Assembly (NCBI RefSeq): GCF_001434135.1 | Contig: NZ_AZEB01000012.1 | Span: 1-64,000, forward strand | Length of the DNA: 64,000 bases | Reading direction: 5' to 3' | DNA from: Lentilactobacillus kisonensis DSM 19906 = JCM 15041 | Lineage (GTDB): Bacteria > Bacillota > Bacilli > Lactobacillales > Lactobacillaceae | Part shown: in pieces, positions 56,693 to 64,000 of the stretch | Layout of the letters: every line of letters starts with the position of its first letter | How positions within the stretch are numbered: the stretch's first letter is position 1 | The notes under the pieces: generated by a model | Seen by the model: only the letters and a program-made list of their open reading frames with translations | What the model was told of the DNA's origin: nothing | Databases searched by the model: none | Position numbers and translations under genes: made by a program

Positions 56693-57733
56693 ATGATAAA
56701 AAATTATACACTTGAAGACTTTGACTACGACTTACCACACGAATTAATTGCTCAAACGCCAATTAAAGATCGCGATGAATCCCGATTGTTAGTGTTAAAC
56801 AAAGAGACTGGTAAAATGCAGGATCGGCGTTTTTATAATATCATTGATTATCTTAACCCCGGCGATGCATTAGTTATGAATGATTCAAAAGTAATGCCAG
56901 CCCGAATTTACGGTGTTAAGGAAGATACCGGTGCCAACATGGAAGTTCTGCTGCTTCATAATATTGAAGGTGACCGCTGGGAGACGCTAATGAAACCGGC
57001 CAAACGTGCCAAGGTTGGGACGGTTATTGATTTCGGTGAGGGCCAACTAAAGGCAGTTGTTACCAAAGAATTAGATCATGGCGGCCGTGAAATTGAATTC
57101 AAATATCAAGGAATTTTTATTGAAATCCTCGAACATCTTGGAGAAACGCCCCTGCCACCCTATATCAAGGAAAAGCTAGATGATCCTGATCGTTATCAGA
57201 CCGTTTATGCTAAGGAGATGGGGTCCGCAGCTGCGCCAACTGCTGGCTTGCACTGGACTAAAGAACTATTACAAAAGGTTGCTGATAAGGGTATTCACCT
57301 GGTATATTTAACCCTTCACGTTGGCTTAGGGACATTTCGGCCAGTTGATGAAGAAAATATTGAGGATCATAAGATGCATAGTGAGTTCTATCGACTTTCC
57401 GATGAAGCTGCCGACACCTTAAATGATGTTCGCAAAAATGGCGGTAAAATTGTTGCAACGGGAACGACCTCGATTCGGACATTAGAAACGGTTGGAACCA
57501 AATTTAACGGTGAAATTCAGGCTGATTCTGGATGGACTGATATTTTCATCAAACCTGGCTATGAGTGGAAAGTGGTTGATTCATTTATCACGAATTTTCA
57601 TTTGCCAAAATCGACGTTAGTGATGTTAGTTGCTTCGTTTACCGGTCGGGAAAATATTTTAAATGCGTATGAGCATGCAATTCAAGAAAAGTATCGCTTT
57701 TTCAGTTTTGGGGACGCGATGTACATTCATTAG
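56693..57733 (+). CDS. queA: S-adenosylmethionine:tRNA ribosyltransferase-isomerase
   Basis: Transfers the ribosyl part of SAM to preQ1 in tRNA to give epoxyqueuosine. It has 346 residues. Family segments are [47 protein letters not shown] and [12 protein letters not shown]. It starts 4 bp after ruvB. tgt, the preceding step in the pathway, is downstream beyond the hairpin repeats. Confidence 0.96.
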   Translation: MIKNYTLEDFDYDLPHELIAQTPIKDRDESRLLVLNKETGKMQDRRFYNIIDYLNPGDALVMNDSKVMPARIYGVKEDTGANMEVLLLHNIEGDRWETLMKPAKRAKVGTVIDFGEGQLKAVVTKELDHGGREIEFKYQGIFIEILEHLGETPLPPYIKEKLDDPDRYQTVYAKEMGSAAAPTAGLHWTKELLQKVADKGIHLVYLTLHVGLGTFRPVDEENIEDHKMHSEFYRLSDEAADTLNDVRKNGGKIVATGTTSIRTLETVGTKFNGEIQADSGWTDIFIKPGYEWKVVDSFITNFHLPKSTLVMLVASFTGRENILNAYEHAIQEKYRFFSFGDAMYIH

Positions 57734-57759
57734 CGCTGCGGATACTTGAGGACAACTTT

Positions 57760-57856
57760 GCAAAGCAGAAACCTGCACCTAAGTCTTCTCACCCAAAAAT
57801 TCAAAACCAGGATTTCTGAGTGAGAAAACTTAGGATCCGGTTTCTAACCGCTTTGC
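57760..57856 (+). repeat. hairpin unit 1
   Basis: Stems: GCAAAGC/GCTTTGC (57760-57766, 57850-57856), AGAAACC/GGTTTCT (57767-57773, 57839-57845), CCTAAGT/ACTTAGG (57778-57784, 57828-57834), TTCTCAC/GTGAGAA (57786-57792, 57820-57826), and a small apical AAATTC/GGATTT. Confidence 0.88.
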
Positions 57857-57886
57857 TCCGTGCACTTTATTTTTAGGACAGCTTCT

Positions 57887-57982
57887 CCAGGCAGCAATCT
57901 GCGTGTAAGCACCCCCAGCAAAAATTCCAAACCCGGGAATTTCCGTTGGAGGAGACTTACACTTCGATTGCTAACCGCCTGG
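57887..57982 (+). repeat. hairpin unit 2
   Basis: Stems: CCAGGC/GCCTGG (57887-57892, 57977-57982), AGCAATC/GATTGCT (57893-57899, 57966-57972), GTGTAAG/CTTACAC (57903-57909, 57956-57962), a bulged CCCCCA/TGGAGG, and apical AAATTCC/GGAATTT. This is the most divergent unit in sequence, but it is fully paired. Confidence 0.88.
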
Positions 57983-58012
57983 ATCCGCTCACTTTATTTT
58001 TAGGACCGCTGT

Positions 58013-59279
<1,267 letters not shown>

Positions 59280-59289
59280 CCCTAGACGG

Positions 59290-59316
59290 TTGACAAGTTA
59301 TTTGGTAAAGTATTCT
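59290..59316 (+). promoter_or_regulatory. promoter candidate of yajC
   Basis: A perfect TTGACA, but with a short 15 bp spacer to TATTCT. It lies 24 bp upstream of the TTG start. Confidence 0.45.
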
Positions 59317-59339
59317 TATGAAAGTGTGGGTGAAAAGTA

Positions 59340-59756
59340 TTGAATGGTTCTTCTAGTAGTTATCTCTCAATTTTAATGATCGTTGCCTTATTTGCTTTAA
59401 TGTATTTCTTGATGATTCGACCACAACGTAAGCAGCAACAAAAGCGTCGTGAACAATTATCAAAGATTAAAGCTGGCGATCAAGTTGTTACCATTGGCCG
59501 ATTGCATGGTGTCGTTGATGAAATCAACGAGGCTGAAAAAACGGTTACTTTAGACTGTGATGGCATTTATCTTGTCTTTGATTTAAGCGCGATTGCTCAA
59601 GTTAAGCAACCAGCAATTGCCCCAACTGCTACGACAGCAAATGACACTGCCAACGCTAAACCAAGTGAGGCTCCTGCTTCTGATGCAGCTGATGAAAATC
59701 AACCTGCTTCAACCCAGGGAAGCGATGCAGCAGATCAAAAGAACGATAATAAGTAA
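59340..59756 (+). CDS. yajC: preprotein translocase subunit YajC
   Basis: A 138-residue accessory subunit of SecDF. One N-terminal membrane segment (about 7-24) ends in MIRPQRKQQQKRREQLSKI, the family signature, followed by GDQVVTIGRLHGVVDEI. The last 45 residues are a low-complexity Ala/Thr/Asp tail, longer than in many homologues. The start is TTG behind GGTGAAAAG. A tgt-yajC order is widely conserved. Confidence 0.9.
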   Translation: MNGSSSSYLSILMIVALFALMYFLMIRPQRKQQQKRREQLSKIKAGDQVVTIGRLHGVVDEINEAEKTVTLDCDGIYLVFDLSAIAQVKQPAIAPTATTANDTANAKPSEAPASDAADENQPASTQGSDAADQKNDNK

Positions 59757-59768
59757 GTGATAAGTTTG

Positions 59769-59812
59769 TGGTTGGTAACAGAACGTTTTGTTTTGTCCCA
59801 ACCATATTTTTT
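59769..59812 (+). terminator. intrinsic terminator after yajC
   Basis: TGGTTGG pairs with CCAACCA, with an inner CAGAAC/GTTTTG, followed by a T run. Confidence 0.8.
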
Positions 59813-59822
59813 ACCGTTAAGT

Positions 59823-59836
59823 AGAACATACGTTTG
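59823..59836 (+). promoter_or_regulatory. LexA box upstream of dinB
   Basis: AGAACATACGTTTG matches the SOS consensus CGAACRNRYGTTYC except at its two end bases. It lies 23 bp upstream of the dinB ATG. Confidence 0.7.
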
Positions 59837-59859
59837 ATTAAAACCAAGGGTTGATGACA

Positions 59860-60960
59860 ATGGATACTTCTAATCGAAAAATTATTCACGTGGATATGGA
59901 TGCTTTTTATGCCTCAATTGAGGAGCGTGAAGATCCGACGCTTAAAACTAAACCGTTGATTGTAGCTCGAGATCCAAGAACGACTGGGGGTCGAGGAGTC
60001 GTCGCAACTGCTAATTACAACGCTCGCCAGTTTGGAGTTCATTCGGCGATGAGTTCTCAAAAGGCACTCGAATTGTGTCCAAAAGCAGTTTTTCGATTTT
60101 CAGGATTTGACCTCTACCGGTCGGTTTCAGCTCAAATTCACCAAATATTTTACGACTTTACAGAAGCAGTTGAATCCGTGGCACTTGATGAAGCTTATTT
60201 AGATATTACGGCAAACAAACATCACATTTCGGATCCAATTCAGGTTGCCAGGATGATCCAGATAGCCATTTGGGAAGAGACCCGACTAACTTGTTCCGTT
60301 GGGGTTTCATATAATAAGTTTCTTGCCAAGGAAGCCTCGGACTATGCCAAGCCAGTTGGGATTACGGTTATTGATCAACGAGATGCGATTGAATTTTTAA
60401 AAAAGTTACCTATCGAAAAATTCCGGGGCGTGGGTAAGAAGACGGCTCCCAAGATGGAAGCACTCAAAATTGCAAATGGTGCCGACCTATTAAAATGGTC
60501 GCAAATGGATCTCATTAAACACTTTGGCAAATTTGGGTATGTTTTATACGAACGTGCTAGGGGCGTTGACCCTCGTCCTGTAGAATACCAGCGGATCCGT
60601 AAGTCGATTGGAAAAGAACGAACTTTTGGACCTGAGATTAGTACCGCAGCTGAAGTAGACAGCCAACTGCAAAGAATTGCTCAACTGGTTGTGAAGGCAA
60701 TGGCTGACAAAAAGAAGCATGGTAAAACACTTGTTTTAAAGATTCGATATAAGGATTTTTCAACTTTCACTAAGCGGGTCACATTAGATGATTACATTAA
60801 GAATAGTTCCGCAAATTATTTTGCTCTGGCGAGTGACCTGCTGGCTGGAATGCCTGACATCTCAACTGGCGTCCGATTGCTAGGGATCACGATTACCAAC
60901 CTGGATGATTTAACCTACGAGAATCTTTCTTTGAATTTATTTGATAAATCCAAGTTATAA
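59860..60960 (+). CDS. dinB: DNA polymerase IV
   Basis: A Y-family translesion polymerase, 366 residues. The metal-binding residues lie in [15 protein letters not shown] and [12 protein letters not shown]. The steric region is [20 protein letters not shown], and the HhH motif [11 protein letters not shown] little-finger domain ends at LNLFDK, which may serve as a clamp-binding motif. ATG at 59860 suits AAGGG at 59846-59850; ATG at 59854 is too close. The upstream LexA box implies SOS induction. Confidence 0.95.
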   Translation: MDTSNRKIIHVDMDAFYASIEEREDPTLKTKPLIVARDPRTTGGRGVVATANYNARQFGVHSAMSSQKALELCPKAVFRFSGFDLYRSVSAQIHQIFYDFTEAVESVALDEAYLDITANKHHISDPIQVARMIQIAIWEETRLTCSVGVSYNKFLAKEASDYAKPVGITVIDQRDAIEFLKKLPIEKFRGVGKKTAPKMEALKIANGADLLKWSQMDLIKHFGKFGYVLYERARGVDPRPVEYQRIRKSIGKERTFGPEISTAAEVDSQLQRIAQLVVKAMADKKKHGKTLVLKIRYKDFSTFTKRVTLDDYIKNSSANYFALASDLLAGMPDISTGVRLLGITITNLDDLTYENLSLNLFDKSKL

Positions 60961-60969
60961 AAATCTCGG

Positions 60970-60998
60970 TTTATCTTATTAATGTTTTAGGGTATACT
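60970..60998 (+). promoter_or_regulatory. promoter of nrnA
   Basis: TTTATC, a 17 bp spacer and TATACT, 35 bp before the nrnA ATG. Confidence 0.55.
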
Positions 60999-61032
60999 GA
61001 AGTGTTCGACAATAAAGTAATGGAGTAAATAA

Positions 61033-61983
61033 ATGTCAATTCAAGAACAAATATTAACTGCAATTAAACAATTCAAAACTATTATCATTCACCGACACAA
61101 GCGGCCCGATCCCGATGCTATCGGGTCTCAAATGGGCTTGGCACAACTACTTAAAGCATCATTTCCTGACAAGACGGTGCTTTGTGCTGGTAAACAGTAT
61201 GACGGCTTCGATTGGTTAGGTAAAACGGATGAAATTTCTGATGAGCAATACGCAGAGGCACTTGTGATTGTCGTGGACACGGCTAATCAGCCCAGAGTTG
61301 ATGACGATCGTTATAACAAGGGCAAAATGCTAATTAAGATTGATCATCATCCAAATGACGATGCGTTTGGGGATATCATGTGGGTTGAACCTGAATCTTC
61401 AAGTACCTCTGAGCTCATCTATGATTTCTTTGCCGCTTGTCAGGCAGAATTAACTTTGCCAGATGAAGGAGCTCGGCTGTTATATGCCGGAATTGTTGGC
61501 GATACCGGTCGGTTTATGTACCCATCAACTTCTTCTCACACGCTAGAAGTTGCCGCTAAGTTAACCGCTTATGATTTTTCTGCTAGCGATGTTAACAAAA
61601 CAGAAGATGAAATCGATATTCCGCTTGCTCGACTCTCTGCCTACGTTTATGAGAATCTCACAATTCTTGATAGTGGCGCAGCATACTTAGTTCTTTCAGA
61701 CAAAGTGCTAGAGCCATTTAAGCTTGGTGATGATAGCACGTCGGCTGTCGTTCCGTTACCTGGAAGAATTAAAGACGTCATTTCATGGGCAATCTTTGTT
61801 CAGCAAAAAGACGGTGGCTTCCGGATCCGGCTGCGCTCAAAGGGACCGGCTATTAATGAGTTGGCCAAACAATATGGTGGTGGCGGTCATCCGCTTGCAA
61901 GTGGCGCGGTCGTTGATGATGAAAAGCACATTAAGGGATTCGTCGATGATTTAAATAAGGTCGTTTCTAACTACAAGAAGTAG
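61033..61983 (+). CDS. nrnA: bifunctional oligoribonuclease and PAP phosphatase NrnA
   Basis: A DHH/DHHA1 phosphoesterase that degrades nano-RNA and 3'-phosphoadenosine 5'-phosphate. It has 316 residues. Metal motifs are IIHRHKRPDPDAIGSQ, VVDTANQ, IDHHPNDD and GDTGRFM. The C-terminal substrate loop is GGGGHPLASGA. It lies 8 bp upstream of the DEAD-box helicase gene. Confidence 0.94.
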   Translation: MSIQEQILTAIKQFKTIIIHRHKRPDPDAIGSQMGLAQLLKASFPDKTVLCAGKQYDGFDWLGKTDEISDEQYAEALVIVVDTANQPRVDDDRYNKGKMLIKIDHHPNDDAFGDIMWVEPESSSTSELIYDFFAACQAELTLPDEGARLLYAGIVGDTGRFMYPSTSSHTLEVAAKLTAYDFSASDVNKTEDEIDIPLARLSAYVYENLTILDSGAAYLVLSDKVLEPFKLGDDSTSAVVPLPGRIKDVISWAIFVQQKDGGFRIRLRSKGPAINELAKQYGGGGHPLASGAVVDDEKHIKGFVDDLNKVVSNYKK

Positions 61984-61991
61984 GAGATTAT

Positions 61992-63353
61992 ATGAGTAAT
62001 TTTTCAGAGTTTCATTTAAAACCGTTTATATTAGCGGCACTTAAGGACATTGGCTTCTCAAAGCCAACGCCAGTTCAGGAAAAGTTGATTCCTAAAATCA
62101 TGCAGGGAAGAGACGTTGTGGGGCAGTCCGCTACTGGTAGCGGTAAAACTCACGCGTTCTTATTACCGATTTTTAATCAATTAAATCCGGACGTTCACGA
62201 GGTTCAGGCGGTTATTACAACTCCTAGTCGTGAACTCGCTTACCAAATCATTGATGCTGCCAAACAATTGGCGAAACATAGTGATAAACCAATTTCAACG
62301 GGGGCATATGTCGGTGGAACCGACAAGTTGCGCCAAGAAAACAAGCTAAAGCGGGAACAACCCCAATTAGTTATTGGAACGCCCGGCCGGATTTGGGATT
62401 TAATTAAAAATGGCGGCCTCGATGTCCATACCGCTTCTCAACTCGTAATTGACGAAGCTGATATGACGCTCGATATGGGATTTTTAGACGTGGTTGATAA
62501 TATTGCGGCTAGTTTTGGGAAGCACGTTCAAATGATGGTCTTTTCTGCTACTATTCCACAAAAGATTAACGTTTTCTTGCGAAAATACATGGAAAATCCA
62601 ATCATTGAAGAGATTCCTGTTTCCTCAATCATCAGTCCGACGATCGACAATTGGTTGATTTCAACGAAGGGGCATGATAAGAACCAATTGATTTATCGCC
62701 TCCTAACAGTTGGGGAACCCTATCTAGTCTTGATCTTTGCGAATACTAGGAAACGGGTGGAAGAACTTAACGACTACCTGAAAAAACAAGGTCTCAAAGT
62801 TGCAATGATTCATGGCGGCGTTAAGCCCCGTGAACGAAAACAAATTATGCGCCGAGTTAAGAACCTCGACTTTCAATTTGTTGTTGCAACGGACTTAGCT
62901 GCTCGGGGAATTGATATCGAGGGCGTTTCTGAAGTTATCAATGATGATATTCCAACTGAAGATCTTGAATTCTTCATTCATCGGGTGGGCCGAACTGGTC
63001 GAAACGGCATGTCGGGAGTTTCAATTACCCTTTATTCACCAGACGAAGAAAAAGATGTTCAGGAATTAGAGAATATGGGAATTCATTTCAAGCCCAAAGC
63101 TTTGAGCAATCATGAGATTGTTGATTCCTACGACCGTCATCGCCGAAAAACCCACCGAAAGAAACACGATAAACTTGATCCAACGATGATTGGCATGATC
63201 AAAAAGAAGAAGAAAAAGGTTAAGCCAGGTTATAAACGTCGGATCAAGATGTCAATTGCTAGAAAAGATGAAATGGACAGGCGCGTTAAGAAACGTGAAG
63301 AAGCTCGGGCTGAGCGAAAGCAACGCAAAAACAGCTCATCTAGATACAAGTAA
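61992..63353 (+). CDS. cshB: DEAD-box RNA helicase, CshB-like
   Basis: A 453-residue ATP-dependent RNA helicase. Q motif and Walker A are visible (KPTPVQEKLIPKIMQG, SATGSGKTH), then TPSRELAY, TPGRIWDL, the Walker B variant VIDEADMTLD, SAT, and HRVGRTGRNG. DEAD reads DEAD as expected. The C-terminal tail of about 70 residues is strongly basic (KKKKKKVKPGYKRR), giving RNA affinity. Its place beside nrnA suggests RNA turnover or ribosome assembly. CshB is the closest named relative. Confidence 0.85.
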   Translation: MSNFSEFHLKPFILAALKDIGFSKPTPVQEKLIPKIMQGRDVVGQSATGSGKTHAFLLPIFNQLNPDVHEVQAVITTPSRELAYQIIDAAKQLAKHSDKPISTGAYVGGTDKLRQENKLKREQPQLVIGTPGRIWDLIKNGGLDVHTASQLVIDEADMTLDMGFLDVVDNIAASFGKHVQMMVFSATIPQKINVFLRKYMENPIIEEIPVSSIISPTIDNWLISTKGHDKNQLIYRLLTVGEPYLVLIFANTRKRVEELNDYLKKQGLKVAMIHGGVKPRERKQIMRRVKNLDFQFVVATDLAARGIDIEGVSEVINDDIPTEDLEFFIHRVGRTGRNGMSGVSITLYSPDEEKDVQELENMGIHFKPKALSNHEIVDSYDRHRRKTHRKKHDKLDPTMIGMIKKKKKKVKPGYKRRIKMSIARKDEMDRRVKKREEARAERKQRKNSSSRYK

Positions 63354-63357
63354 ATAA

Positions 63358-63386
63358 TTGACAGGATTTTAACAAAAACGTATAAT
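63358..63386 (+). promoter_or_regulatory. consensus promoter of the alaS leader
   Basis: A perfect TTGACA, a 17 bp spacer and a perfect TATAAT: the best sigma-A promoter in the window. Confidence 0.85.
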
Positions 63387-63394
63387 TTTGGTAT

Positions 63395-63600
63395 CTTAAG
63401 AATATGTTGATTGGATTTATTTTTTAGAAACGTTTTGGTTGATGCAAAAAACGACTTAAACCAATCAGTGCTCTCTTAACTATGAAAATAATTAAAACGC
63501 AACTCTACGTTATAGAGATTAAGTGGTTACGATAAACATCGTTGCAATCAGAGTGGTACCGCGTCAATCGGCGTCTCTGTTAGCAACGGTGTTTTATTTT
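63395..63600 (+). promoter_or_regulatory. T-box riboswitch, alanine specifier
   Basis: AGAGTGGTACCGCG is at 63550-63563. Upstream, TTGATTGG pairs with CCAATCAG around an inner CGTTTT/AAAACG stem, and a GCT (Ala) candidate specifier lies at 63470-63472. The terminator pairs CGTTGC and CAGAG with CTCTG and GCAACG (63540-63588), then GTGTTTTATTTT. Stem I is short compared with the metN leader. Confidence 0.82.
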
Positions 63601-63618
63601 GTTAAAGGAGAATGAATG

Positions 63619-64000
63619 ATGAAGAATTTAAGCAGTGGTCAAATTAGACAACTATTTCTAGACTTTTTCCAAGAAAAGGGCCATACAATTGAGCCAAGTG
63701 CTTCGTTAATTCCAGTAGAAGACCCGACGTTATTGTGGATCAATTCTGGCGTCGCAACAATGAAAAAATATTTTGATGGTTCAGTTGTCCCTAAGAATCC
63801 GCGAATGACGAGTTCACAAAAGAGTATTCGGACGAACGATATTGAAAATGTCGGCAAAACACCCCGTCATCACACGTTGTTTGAAATGTTGGGGAATTTT
63901 TCGGTTGGTGACTATTTCAAAAAAGAAGCAATTACTTGGGCCTTTGAATTGTTGACCTCACCTGAGTGGTTTGGTTGGGATAAAGAAAAGCTTTACATGA
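63619..64000 (+). CDS. alaS: alanyl-tRNA synthetase, N-terminal part cut by window end
   Basis: The first 127 codons of a class II synthetase of about 880 residues. The opening [19 protein letters not shown] and the motif regions [15 protein letters not shown] and [19 protein letters not shown] are typical of AlaS. ATG at 63619 lies 8 bases after AAAGGAG (63604-63610); an ATG one codon earlier is possible. Expression should depend on the upstream T-box. Confidence 0.95.
   Translation, partial: MKNLSSGQIRQLFLDFFQEKGHTIEPSASLIPVEDPTLLWINSGVATMKKYFDGSVVPKNPRMTSSQKSIRTNDIENVGKTPRHHTLFEMLGNFSVGDYFKKEAITWAFELLTSPEWFGWDKEKLYM

Noticed and set aside
63427-63437. GAAACGTTTT as a cre site in the alaS leader
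   Set aside because: It lacks the TG and CA ends of the consensus and is explained by the T-box Stem I.

Overview
The window looks like chromosomal core DNA of a low-GC Gram-positive rod of the family Lactobacillaceae. The gene orders murA-mbl-yidD-DUF2969-rodA, mreBCD-minCD, ymfF-ymfH-rodZ-pgsA-cinA-recA-rny-ymdB-mutSL-ruvAB-queA-tgt-yajC, and nifS-thiI all fit. So do T-box control of metNIQ, valS and alaS, and a Ddl of the D-Ala-D-Lac type. A heterofermentative genus such as Lentilactobacillus is a guess. I see no rRNA, tRNA, prophage, insertion sequence or CRISPR array.

Layout. 1-5.0 kb: a damaged ORF tail, then wall and shape genes (murA, mbl, yidD, rodA) and a lone GcvH-like protein. 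5.0-9.0 kb: a methionine T-box and metNIQ, then an SPFH protein. 9.0-13.8 kb: a five-gene operon pairing a BceAB-type exporter with a YtrA-type GntR regulator and a second ABC transporter, with a candidate operator at the promoter. 13.9-18.3 kb: ddl, a membrane glycerophosphodiesterase, tag, and an HTH regulator with a helical repeat domain. 18.4-21.9 kb (minus strand): uspA, a small membrane protein, rarA, rpsD with a structured leader, and a GAF-type methionine sulfoxide reductase. 22-31.4 kb: ezrA, cysteine desulfurase plus thiI, tpx, T-box-valS, folC. 31.5-38.2 kb: mreBCD-minCD, then an amino-acid ABC transporter behind an unusual T-box with two antiterminator/terminator modules. 38.5-47.5 kb: an M16 peptidase pair, rodZ, pgsA, cinA (C-terminal domain only), recA, and ald with an amino-acid permease. 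47.9-64 kb: rny, ymdB, mutSL, ruvAB, queA, a triple hairpin repeat, tgt, yajC, dinB, nrnA, a DEAD-box helicase, and T-box-alaS cut by the window end.

Two themes dominate: envelope growth and division (murA, ddl, mbl, mreBCD, rodA, rodZ, ezrA, minCD, pgsA), and DNA repair (tag, rarA, recA, mutSL, ruvAB, dinB). LexA-like boxes precede recA, ruvA and dinB, which suggests one SOS regulon. Amino-acid supply is controlled largely by uncharged tRNA, through four T-box leaders. The ald-permease pair instead carries a perfect cre motif for CcpA.

The least explained structure is at 57750-58129, between queA and tgt. Three tandem units of about 126 bp each fold into a long hairpin. Their arms differ in sequence, but the differences compensate so that pairing is kept.
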